The translations under genes were made by a program, and so were the position numbers. Source: Acidobacteriota bacterium (GTDB lineage Bacteria > Acidobacteriota > Terriglobia > 20CM-2-55-15). Taken from it: DNA of 11,614 nt. The notes below the pieces were generated by a model. It did not search any database, was not told the origin of the DNA, and worked only from the letters and a program-made list of their open reading frames with translations. This document shows, one piece after another, positions 1 through 5,124 of this stretch. How positions within the stretch are numbered: the first letter of the stretch is position 1; each line of letters begins with the position of its first letter. The stretch is from assembly GCA_003223895.1 (NCBI GenBank), contig QHXD01000184.1:1-11614 (forward strand), in the 5' to 3' direction.

Positions 1-2
1 TG

Positions 3-281
3 TACAACGACCTGTCAACGATCCAACTGGCAATCAATCAACTGCAGAAGCAGATAGAGGACACGACGATACGGCTGGGCAACGACGCGTATACCGACGC
101 ACGCACCGTCTATGCCTGCGCCAAAAGCAGCTTCGGCCGTGCCACTCTGGAGACCGCGGCTGGCGAACTCGGCCAGCGTTTCACGCGGAAATCCCGGGGC
201 ACCTCATCAGGTTCCACCTCGACTGCTCCACCCGCTCCACCCGCCGCTCCACCCGCAGCTTCACCCGCGCCGCACTCGTAA
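3..281 (+). CDS. Hypothetical protein, C-terminal part (start outside window)
   Basis: The third forward frame is open from the left edge to TAA at 279-281 and gives 92 residues. It has no in-frame ATG or GTG, so the gene starts upstream. The first ~65 residues look like real coding sequence: an amphipathic, probably helical or coiled-coil stretch (LAINQLQKQIEDTTIRLG), then a YTDARTVYACAKSSFG segment and ELGQRF. The last ~27 residues are a low-complexity tail of Ser, Thr, Pro and Ala, encoded by near-identical 9-nt units. I do not recognise the family. A periplasmic or surface role would suit such a tail but is not shown. The other forward frames here either stop early or give Arg/His/Cys-rich nonsense, which supports this frame. 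A hairpin follows 13 nt after the stop. Confidence 0.6.
   Translation, partial: YNDLSTIQLAINQLQKQIEDTTIRLGNDAYTDARTVYACAKSSFGRATLETAAGELGQRFTRKSRGTSSGSTSTAPPAPPAAPPAASPAPHS
225..266 (+). repeat. 9-nt coding microsatellite (Ala-Pro-Pro repeat)
   Basis: The unit GCTCCACCC occurs at 225-233, 234-242 and 246-254, and a variant GCTTCACCC at 258-266, with single Ala codons between some copies. It encodes the Ala/Pro-rich C-terminal tail. In-frame 9-nt units of this kind can change copy number by slippage without breaking the reading frame. Confidence 0.7.
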
Positions 282-294
282 CTGTGGCGTGCAA

Positions 295-329
295 TCAACC
301 ACGAAGTCCAACCCGGGCTTCGTGGTTGA
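295..329 (+). terminator. Strong hairpin after the partial gene (possible terminator)
   Basis: Arms TCAACCACGAAG (295-306) and CTTCGTGGTTGA (318-329) are perfect 12-bp complements. The 11-nt loop TCCAACCCGGG contains the palindrome CCCGGG. The hairpin starts 13 nt after the stop of the partial gene, the usual place for a transcription terminator. No T-run follows, so it is not a canonical intrinsic terminator and may instead stabilise the 3' end of the mRNA or be another mobile palindrome. Confidence 0.45.
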
Positions 330-334
330 ACATC

Positions 335-503
335 GCACCCTTCAACCGTTCAGCTCAGACCATGATCGTTGAACCGCGCACCCTTCAACGATCTAACCTC
401 AGACCTTGATCGATGCACCCCATACCCTTCAACGATTGACCTCACACCCTGATCTATGAGCCGCGCACCTTCCAACGGTTCACCTCAGACCCCTCAACGA
501 TGG
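335..503. repeat. Degenerate ~43-bp tandem repeat, about four copies
   Basis: A unit beginning (G)CACCCTTCAAC, followed by variants of GATCTAACCTCAGAC and then TGATC, starts near 335, 378, 422 and 465. The TTCAAC cores are 42-44 bp apart, and a fragment, CCCTCAACGATGG, lies at 491-503. Copies differ by substitutions and single-base indels. GATCGTTGAA (364-373) and TTCAACGATC (384-393) also form a perfect 10-bp inverted pair across a 10-nt loop, so neighbouring units can fold. No open frame here looks real. The rest of this gap, 504-659, shows only the ribosome binding site of the next gene. Confidence 0.65.
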
Positions 504-650
504 ACACTTCACTTCATCGGAGGCCGCTGCGCACCAACTTGGCTGTGGCCCGCTGTGTACAATAGACACCCATGATGCCTGACGCACGAATACCGGCTCG
601 ACGCGCACCAGGATTGACCCGCTGGTCGCGCTGAGATATGAATGAGGCGC

Positions 651-654
651 GAGG
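651..654 (+). promoter_or_regulatory. Ribosome binding site that decides the hydrolase start
   Basis: GAGG (within GCGAGG) lies 5 nt before ATG 660 and 8 nt before ATG 663. The in-frame ATG at 642 has no purine-rich sequence at a suitable distance. This favours 660 (or 663) over the longer 642 start. Confidence 0.55.
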
Positions 655-659
655 ACTCA

Positions 660-1640
660 ATGATGCACAATCGAAGAGCATTCCTTAAGGCGGCAGGCCT
701 GGCCATCGCTGGAGCGGGAGAGACGCTGGCCCAAGCCGGTGCAGGCCCGTCCGCAAAGTCGGTTCAAACGCCGGCACTCACGATCGCATACGAAGAGAGC
801 GGCAGCGCTCAGGGTTTTCCCATCATCCTGCTGCATGGATTCCCGGACGACGCTCGCGCCTTTGACGGGGTTGCGCCTCCGCTGGTCAAGGCCGGACATC
901 GAGTGCTCGTGCCATACCTGCGCGGCTACGGTCCCACGCGTTTTCGGGATGCGTCCGCGCCTCGAATGGCGGAGCAGGCGGCGATCGGCCAGGATGTTGT
1001 CGACTTCGCCGATGCGCTTCGCCTTCCGCGGTTTGCTGTAGCCGGCTTCGACTGGGGCGGACGAGCAGCAGCTATTGCTGCGGCACTCCACCCGGACCGT
1101 GTGCGCGCCGCGGTCCTCATCGGCGGCTATACCATTCAGAACACCATTGCTCCATCGCAGCCGGGCCCGCCCGAAGCGGAACACCGGGCATGGTATCAGT
1201 GGTATTTCAATACAGAACGCGGGCGAGCCGGACTGCAGATGAATCGCCGGGCGCTCTGCCGGTACCTGTGGCAGACGTGGTCACCGAGCTGGCACTTCAG
1301 CGAGGAAACGTACAACCGTACCGCCGCGTCGTTCGACAATCCCGATTTTGTCGATGTGGTGATTCACTCGTATCGCCATCGGATCGGGAATGCGCCCGGC
1401 GAACCACGCTTCAAAGTGATGGAGGAAAAGCTTGCCGGGCGGCCGAAGATTCAGGCTCCGTCGATTACGCTTTATGGAGCGGATGATGGGATCGCCCGTC
1501 CGCCGGTCGAATCACCACCGGCCGAGCGGGCCGCGTTCGCTTCGCTGGTGGCTCGGCGTGTGGTTCCGGGTGTGGGACACTTCATGCCGCGCGAAAAGCC
1601 GGAAGCGGTGTCGTCGGCGTTGCTGGAGTTGCTGGCATGA
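660..1640 (+). CDS. Tat-exported alpha/beta hydrolase, epoxide hydrolase-like
   Basis: From ATG 660 the protein is 326 aa. The N-terminus carries a twin-arginine signal (NRRAFLKAAG, residues 4-13), a short hydrophobic stretch and an AQA site near residues 24-26, so a folded protein is probably exported by the Tat system to the periplasm. The fold motifs are clear: HGFP oxyanion segment (59-62), nucleophile elbow GFDWGG with Asp131 as nucleophile, acid Asp275 or Asp276 in YGADDGI, and catalytic His307 in GVGHFMP. An Asp nucleophile followed by Trp is typical of epoxide hydrolases and haloalkane dehalogenases. Tyr/Trp residues in the cap (WYQWYF, 178-183) fit epoxide hydrolases better. Substrate is unknown. 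The start at 642 would add six residues. It converges with the peptidase gene across a perfect palindrome. The enzyme class is well supported; the exact reaction is inferred. Confidence 0.85.
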   Translation: MMHNRRAFLKAAGLAIAGAGETLAQAGAGPSAKSVQTPALTIAYEESGSAQGFPIILLHGFPDDARAFDGVAPPLVKAGHRVLVPYLRGYGPTRFRDASAPRMAEQAAIGQDVVDFADALRLPRFAVAGFDWGGRAAAIAAALHPDRVRAAVLIGGYTIQNTIAPSQPGPPEAEHRAWYQWYFNTERGRAGLQMNRRALCRYLWQTWSPSWHFSEETYNRTAASFDNPDFVDVVIHSYRHRIGNAPGEPRFKVMEEKLAGRPKIQAPSITLYGADDGIARPPVESPPAERAAFASLVARRVVPGVGHFMPREKPEAVSSALLELLA

Positions 1641-1784
1641 GAAGAATTGAGAAACACAAAAAAGAATTAGCCGCGAATTACGCCGATTACGCGAATGGGG
1701 CGCAAAAAACAATTCTTGATGCGCCCCATTCGCGTAATCGGCGTAATTCGCGGCTAATTCTTTTTTGTGTTTCTCAATTCTTCT
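1640..1784. repeat. Perfect 65-bp-arm inverted repeat; likely bidirectional terminator
   Basis: Arms 1640-1704 and 1720-1784 are perfect reverse complements around a 15-nt loop (AAAAACAATTCTTGA, 1705-1719). The inner stem is GC-rich (CCGCGAATTACGCCGATT and following). It is flanked by AAAAAA at 1658-1663 and TTTTTT at 1761-1766, so both transcripts see a stem followed by a U-run: the plan of a bidirectional intrinsic terminator between convergent genes. The left arm begins at the last base of the hydrolase stop codon. The right arm holds the last two codons and TGA of the peptidase gene. The core matches the element at 3960-4046, so this is a repeat family and not a one-off terminator. Confidence 0.9.
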
Positions 1785-3903
1785 TCGACTGCAGTTCCTG
1801 CTCGAAAAACCTCGCCATGGCTGTGATGGACGACTTCCAATTCCGCCACAGCAGCGAATCGTGGACGTCGTCGGGCAGGACGAGTTCCTCGACTTTGACT
1901 CCCTTCTCTTCCAGCCGCCTTCGAAGATCCACAGTTTGATGAAACTCGACGGTTCGATCGTCGTCGCCGTGAATCAACAAGACCGGCGACTTCCAGGTGG
2001 ACACCGCGGCAATCGGCGATGATTCGAACTCGACCTTTAACGCCTGTCTCAAATCCGCTTCGGTGATGCCATCGCCGACGATTGCGTGTGCCATCAACGC
2101 CGGATTGACTGCAGGCAGCCTGTCATGTACTCCGTGGAGGTCGACGCCGGCGGCGAACACGTCGGAATTGCGGCCGAGCGCGAGTGCCGTGAGGTAACCG
2201 CCGAGGGACGCGCCCCAGATACCGATCCGATTGGGATCCACATCCGTTCGTGCCTGCAGATAACGTCCTGCGGCGAGGATGTCCCGGTACTCTGAAGCGC
2301 CGCGCGCGCCCGTGTTGTCCGCAAACTGAAACGCCTGGCCATACCCGACGCTGAGCCGGTAATCCACCGAAAGAACGATGAAGCCGCGACTCGCCAGGTA
2401 TTGGTTCGCTCCGTAATCGTTTGCGTACTCCCAGCGATAATGCCAGCCGAGCAGCATCTGCCGGGGGCCGCCACCGTGAACGTAAACTACAGCCGGTTTC
2501 CTGGCGGCTCCACCAGCGGGCTTGAACAATTGCCCGTGCGCCTCGACACCATCGCTGGCGCGGAAGGAAACCTGTTCCGGTATGACGAGTTGGGCGGTTG
2601 GAAAATCGGACGGCAGCCGATCTACACCGATCGGGCGCGGCGTTCCGCCGGATAACGCAACTACCGCCGGTGTTGGCGGCTTCTGGGCATCGGTTGACAG
2701 GAACGCGACCGTCTGACCATCGGCCGTAACGACCGGGCTCCATTCGATACCGGTTCCGCTCGTCAGCGGCGTCGGAGTCGCAGCGTTCACAGGAACCTTG
2801 TAGAGATGGCGGCGGGCGAGGTCGCTGCGATCGGAACCTGTGTTCGCATTGTAGATTGCGAAGCGGCGATCCGGTGTCAGCGTCATCTGTTCCACCATGA
2901 ATGAACCGGGTGTCAGCAACATCGGCTGGCCGCCCGATCCTGGATGCTGGATCGAATACAAGTGCGGAAAGCCATCCCGATACAACATGAACACAAGGTG
3001 ATCGTCGGCGGCCCAGTGAAAGTTGATGCTTCCCGGGTTCTGGAGAATCGGATCGACTGGCGCCTTGCCGCTCGTGACGGCGGTAGTGATTGCCATCGAT
3101 TGCACATCGGCTACCTGGATCGTCCAGGGCAACGGCTCGGGCCGGGTTATTGGCGATCGCGGCGTGCCTCCGGTGCCGGGCTGTCGCAGGAATGCGATCT
3201 TGCGTCCGTCCGGCGACCAGGCCGGCGAAGAATCGCGGGAGGTCGATGCGGCGATGAATCGAATCGGCTGATCCGGTGTGAACAACCCGATGAAGCTGTG
3301 ATCGCCGCGGTTGGATACGAACGCGAGGGTGCGCCCATCGGGTGACCACTCGGGTGACCCGCTCGCGCCGCGCGCATAGAAGGCGCCCTGTGCCGGTTTC
3401 GATCCGTCGATTGGCGCTATCCAGATCCGGCGGTCTCTTACCAACGCGACGCGCTCACTGTCCGGCGCAATGGCAGGGTCATCGCCCTCGCCGACGAGTT
3501 TGGGCGGTCCGCCGGACACGGCCACGGACCACACCTGGATCCTCGGCTGAATCGGACTTCCCGAAGGATTTGGCGGCTCCGCTCCACGATTCGAGCCGTG
3601 GTCGCCGCCGCGGACGTAAACCACGGTCTTGCCATCGCCGGAAAAGGAGAGGTTCGTCAATTCCTGCCCGTCATCTTGCTGATATGAAGTAATTCGACGT
3701 GCCTTGAAGTCCGGCGCCTCGCCCACATAAATGTTGCGGACACCGCGCTCGTTGAATGTCCAGGCAATGGTGGACCCGACAGGCGACGCTGTCAGATTCT
3801 CTGGAGAAGGAAAACTGAGGACCTGATCCACGGTGAAGGAACGCGACCCTGTCTGCAGCATGAAAAGAAACGCGACCAGCCGAAGCTTTGCATGGCTTCT
3901 CAT
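1774..3903 (-). CDS. Secreted S9-family serine peptidase (DPP-IV/acylaminoacyl-peptidase type)
   Basis: The protein is 709 aa from the ATG at 3903-3901, chosen because GGAGGA lies 7 nt upstream and a signal peptide follows at once (basic RSHAKLR, hydrophobic LVAFLFML, cleavage near residue 22). An in-frame extension to 3999 runs into the upstream palindrome and lacks a comparable ribosome site. Residues ~30-430 form a WD40-like (PD40) propeller with repeats such as EWSPDGRTLAF (~185-195) and AWSPDGRKIAF (~228-238). Residues ~445-705 are the catalytic alpha/beta-hydrolase domain: HGGGP (476-480), nucleophile Ser566 in GIWGASLGGY, Asp649 in IHGDDDRTV and His681 in DDVHDSL. The length is normal for the family. 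It probably cuts short peptides in the periplasm or outside the cell. Its own TATAAT box suggests transcription separate from the membrane-protein gene upstream. The exact specificity cannot be told from sequence. Confidence 0.93.
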   Translation of the reverse strand: MRSHAKLRLVAFLFMLQTGSRSFTVDQVLSFPSPENLTASPVGSTIAWTFNERGVRNIYVGEAPDFKARRITSYQQDDGQELTNLSFSGDGKTVVYVRGGDHGSNRGAEPPNPSGSPIQPRIQVWSVAVSGGPPKLVGEGDDPAIAPDSERVALVRDRRIWIAPIDGSKPAQGAFYARGASGSPEWSPDGRTLAFVSNRGDHSFIGLFTPDQPIRFIAASTSRDSSPAWSPDGRKIAFLRQPGTGGTPRSPITRPEPLPWTIQVADVQSMAITTAVTSGKAPVDPILQNPGSINFHWAADDHLVFMLYRDGFPHLYSIQHPGSGGQPMLLTPGSFMVEQMTLTPDRRFAIYNANTGSDRSDLARRHLYKVPVNAATPTPLTSGTGIEWSPVVTADGQTVAFLSTDAQKPPTPAVVALSGGTPRPIGVDRLPSDFPTAQLVIPEQVSFRASDGVEAHGQLFKPAGGAARKPAVVYVHGGGPRQMLLGWHYRWEYANDYGANQYLASRGFIVLSVDYRLSVGYGQAFQFADNTGARGASEYRDILAAGRYLQARTDVDPNRIGIWGASLGGYLTALALGRNSDVFAAGVDLHGVHDRLPAVNPALMAHAIVGDGITEADLRQALKVEFESSPIAAVSTWKSPVLLIHGDDDRTVEFHQTVDLRRRLEEKGVKVEELVLPDDVHDSLLWRNWKSSITAMARFFEQELQSKKN

Positions 3904-3910
3904 TGTGGTT

Positions 3911-3916
3911 TCCTCC
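3911..3916 (-). promoter_or_regulatory. Shine-Dalgarno of the S9 peptidase gene
   Basis: On the minus strand GGAGGA sits 7 nt before the ATG at 3903. It is a near-consensus site and fixes the start against the longer in-frame option at 3999. Confidence 0.8.
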
Positions 3917-3933
3917 GGGTTTCTAGAGGAGTG

Positions 3934-3939
3934 ATTATA
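3934..3939 (-). promoter_or_regulatory. Probable -10 box of the S9 peptidase gene
   Basis: The minus strand reads GGACTATAATCACT, a perfect TATAAT at 3939-3934 and about 30 nt before the start codon. The hexamer 17 nt further upstream (TGGGTC, 3962-3957) is a poor -35 box and overlaps the edge of the palindrome at 3960-4046. The promoter is therefore plausible but may need an activator or another sigma factor. Confidence 0.45.
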
Positions 3940-3959
3940 GTCCGGTAAAGAAGGAGGAC

Positions 3960-4046
3960 CCAGCCGCGAATTACACGAATTAGCAAATGGGCGCATCAAA
4001 GGATTCTTGATGCGCCCATTTGCTAATTCGCGTAATTCGCGGCTGG
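3960..4046. repeat. 40-bp-arm inverted repeat, same family as 1640-1784
   Basis: Arms 3960-3999 and 4007-4046 are reverse complements with one mismatch (ACA against ACG) around a 7-nt loop. The element shares the blocks ATTCTTGATGCGCCC and GCGTAATTCGCGGCT with the one at 1640-1784. In both, GCGCA and TGCGC are separated by 15 nt, of which 11 are identical by direct comparison. It lies between the membrane-protein gene stop (4058) and the peptidase promoter, where it could end upstream transcription. No clear U-run follows the stem on the minus strand. Confidence 0.88.
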
Positions 4047-4057
4047 TTCCTGTTCTT

Positions 4058-4621
4058 TTACGCTTCTTTCACCCTTTCTTTTGTCCTGTCGAAGTACGTG
4101 GTGAAGATGGAAACCATCTTGTGCAGGCCATCCGAGCCACCAGCCAGGAGTGACGCGGTCATGACCACATCAATTCCCGTCAGAGCATTGCGCTGCAGCA
4201 ATGAAAGTCCTGTGAACTGCTGTATGTCGATGAGCGGCTGTAGCGATCGGACGCCCGCGGCGCTGACGATTGTTCCAAGCGCAAGACCGGTCAGAAACGC
4301 GAGCTCGCGTGTCTCAGCCCTGTGCGAAGTGAGCTTTTGGGCCAGATCCTCCGTGGGCGCTCCGGCAGCATGTGCGGACTTCAACTGACATTCGTAGTGG
4401 TCAACCGCCTGACGGCGCCATGGCGTCAGGAGCACTTCGAGGGCACGCTCCATGAATAAGGCCACCATGCCGAGGGGCATGAGCATGCCGACAATGAGGG
4501 TTGGCGAAATATCGGGCCGAAATGGTACCAGCCGAGCCCAGGCGGACAGGATCACACCCACTAAAGTAATAACAATCGTCGCTGCCTTCACCCTCTGAGC
4601 GCTGATCGTTGCCTCTCGCAT
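4058..4621 (-). CDS. Membrane protein of unknown function, four predicted helices
   Basis: The protein is 187 aa. The ATG at 4621-4619 has GGAGG 6 nt upstream. Hydrophobic segments lie near residues 12-29, 41-57, 107-124 and 146-161, so it should span the inner membrane four times. Between helices 2 and 3 is a charged region of ~45 residues (from LLTPWRRQAVDHYECQLK to SHRAETRELA), probably helical. Just after the last helix comes GGSDGLHKMV (161-170), which looks like a conserved motif, followed by a basic tail. There is no signal peptide, enzyme motif or known domain that I can name. It is divergent from receptor A and in the same direction as the S9 peptidase, with a palindrome between. The coding call is firm because of the start signal and coherent membrane pattern; no function is proposed. 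Confidence 0.75.
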   Translation of the reverse strand: MREATISAQRVKAATIVITLVGVILSAWARLVPFRPDISPTLIVGMLMPLGMVALFMERALEVLLTPWRRQAVDHYECQLKSAHAAGAPTEDLAQKLTSHRAETRELAFLTGLALGTIVSAAGVRSLQPLIDIQQFTGLSLLQRNALTGIDVVMTASLLAGGSDGLHKMVSIFTTYFDRTKERVKEA

Positions 4622-4642
4622 GGATAACCTCCGATACTTTGC

Positions 4643-4659
4643 CGGCGCTATCCGCGCCG
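4643..4659 (-). other. Small GC hairpin in membrane-protein leader
   Basis: CGGCGC (4643-4648) and GCGCCG (4654-4659) pair across the 5-nt loop TATCC. It lies just upstream of the GGAGG of the 4621 gene and would be in its leader RNA. It may affect translation, or it may be chance in GC-rich DNA. Confidence 0.3.
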
Positions 4660-4793
4660 ACTCGAAGTCTTGATCTCAATCAGAATCGCGATACTTTCGC
4701 TAGGCACATCACGCTCCATTCTGCGCTGCGGCTGCTCTTATTGATCTGGCAGACAGTACGGCCAAAACCCCGGCGGAAGGGAAGCCTGACTCA

Positions 4794-4828
4794 TATCCTT
4801 ATGGTGAGAAAAGCTCACCGTCAGGATA
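4794..4828. repeat. Imperfect 15-bp palindrome in the divergent region
   Basis: TATCCTTATGGTGAG (4794-4808) and CTCACCGTCAGGATA (4814-4828) pair at 13 of 15 positions across AAAAG. In RNA one of the two mismatches is a G-U pair. Neither neighbouring gene ends here, so it is not an obvious terminator. It may be a regulator-binding operator, or a piece of the repeat element that starts 14 nt later. Confidence 0.5.
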
Positions 4829-4841
4829 GTCTCATTAGACC

Positions 4842-5008
4842 GAGGGTGTTCCCCTCCTGATGCAGGAGGGGTGGCTGCGCCATCAAGAAAAAGAACCCGT
4901 TCCGAAGCGGCGCAGACGGGGTGGTCGCTCACACGAAATGTTTCGCCGAACTGACCACCCCGGCCGCGCCTTCAAAGGCCCCTCCTGTCCCAGGAGGGGA
5001 ACACTCTC
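4842..5008. repeat. Nested ~167-bp inverted repeat (MITE/REP-like)
   Basis: The outer arms (4842-4859 and 4991-5008) match at 17 of 18 positions, GAGGGTGTTCCCCTCCTG on the left. Each end is itself a hairpin, CCCCTCCTG-NNN-CAGGAGGGG (4851-4871 and 4979-4999). Further in, GGCGCAGACGGGGTGGTC (4909-4926) pairs with 4953-4970 at 16 of 18 positions, and the centre has CGAAA-TG-TTTCG (4934-4945). CTGCGCC (4875-4881) and GGCGCAG (4909-4915) give another hairpin. Terminal inverted repeats, small size and no coding capacity fit a non-autonomous mobile element or a REP-type pair. No target-site duplication is obvious. Confidence 0.8.
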
Positions 5009-5050
5009 GCCTGGGGCTCTGTCGCTTTTTGTCTTTGTGGTTATCCCGCC

Positions 5051-5079
5051 TTGACAACCCCCGGTGGGGCGTCAATACT
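5051..5079 (+). promoter_or_regulatory. Sigma-70-like promoter of receptor A
   Basis: A perfect TTGACA (5051-5056) is followed after 17 nt by AATACT (5074-5079), which matches TATAAT at 4 of 6 positions. Transcription would start near 5086 and give a leader of about 39 nt to ATG 5125. It lies 43 nt beyond the MITE-like repeat and is the best promoter in the window. Confidence 0.6.
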
Positions 5080-5111
5080 CGTCAGAATTTTCAAAAGGAA
5101 CTTAACTTGGT

Positions 5112-5117
5112 GGGGGG
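5112..5117 (+). promoter_or_regulatory. Ribosome binding site of receptor A
   Basis: The G-run GGTGGGGGG ends at 5117, 7 nt before ATG 5125 and only 1 nt before the in-frame ATG 5119. Spacing favours 5125. The site is all-G and not a typical GGAGG. Confidence 0.5.
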
Positions 5118-5124
5118 AATGCAC

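Larger units (their letters stand above)
4622..5124. other. 503-bp divergent intergenic region
   Basis: This gap separates the membrane-protein gene (leftward) from receptor A (rightward). Reading outward from the left it holds a small hairpin in the leader of the membrane-protein gene, a 35-nt imperfect palindrome, a nested MITE-like repeat and the receptor A promoter with its ribosome site. Between 4698 and 4793 I see nothing recognisable. Open frames in this stretch start inside repeats or lack ribosome sites and resemble no protein. Confidence 0.7.

Noticed and set aside
335..503. CRISPR array
   Set aside because: The units are degenerate and contiguous, with no constant repeat and unique spacers, and no cas gene is present.
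539..563. Promoter for the hydrolase gene (TTGGCT ... TACAAT)
   Set aside because: TACAAT at 558-563 is a fair -10 box, but the spacer to TTGGCT is only 13 nt, and the hexamer 17 nt upstream (CAACTT) does not resemble a -35 box.
2123..3349. 408-codon minus-strand open frame inside the S9 peptidase gene
   Set aside because: It is a shifted frame of the same strand as the peptidase, very rich in Arg, with no domain and no ribosome site. The other frame carries the full catalytic triad and propeller repeats.
3904..3999. 32-residue N-terminal extension of the S9 peptidase
   Set aside because: It would run through the TATAAT box and into the palindrome at 3960-4046, and would put a hydrophobic signal peptide in the interior of the protein. 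GGAGGA before 3903 supports the shorter form.
4632..4697. 9-bp direct repeat CGATACTTT at 4632-4640 and 4689-4697
   Set aside because: It is short, has only two copies and shows no link to a promoter. A regulator site is possible but cannot be told from chance.
4842..5008. Insertion sequence with transposase
   Set aside because: The element is only about 167 bp and encodes nothing credible. At most it is a non-autonomous element.
4921..5124. 68-residue N-terminal extension of receptor A
   Set aside because: It covers the MITE-like repeat and the TTGACA promoter and would bury the signal peptide.
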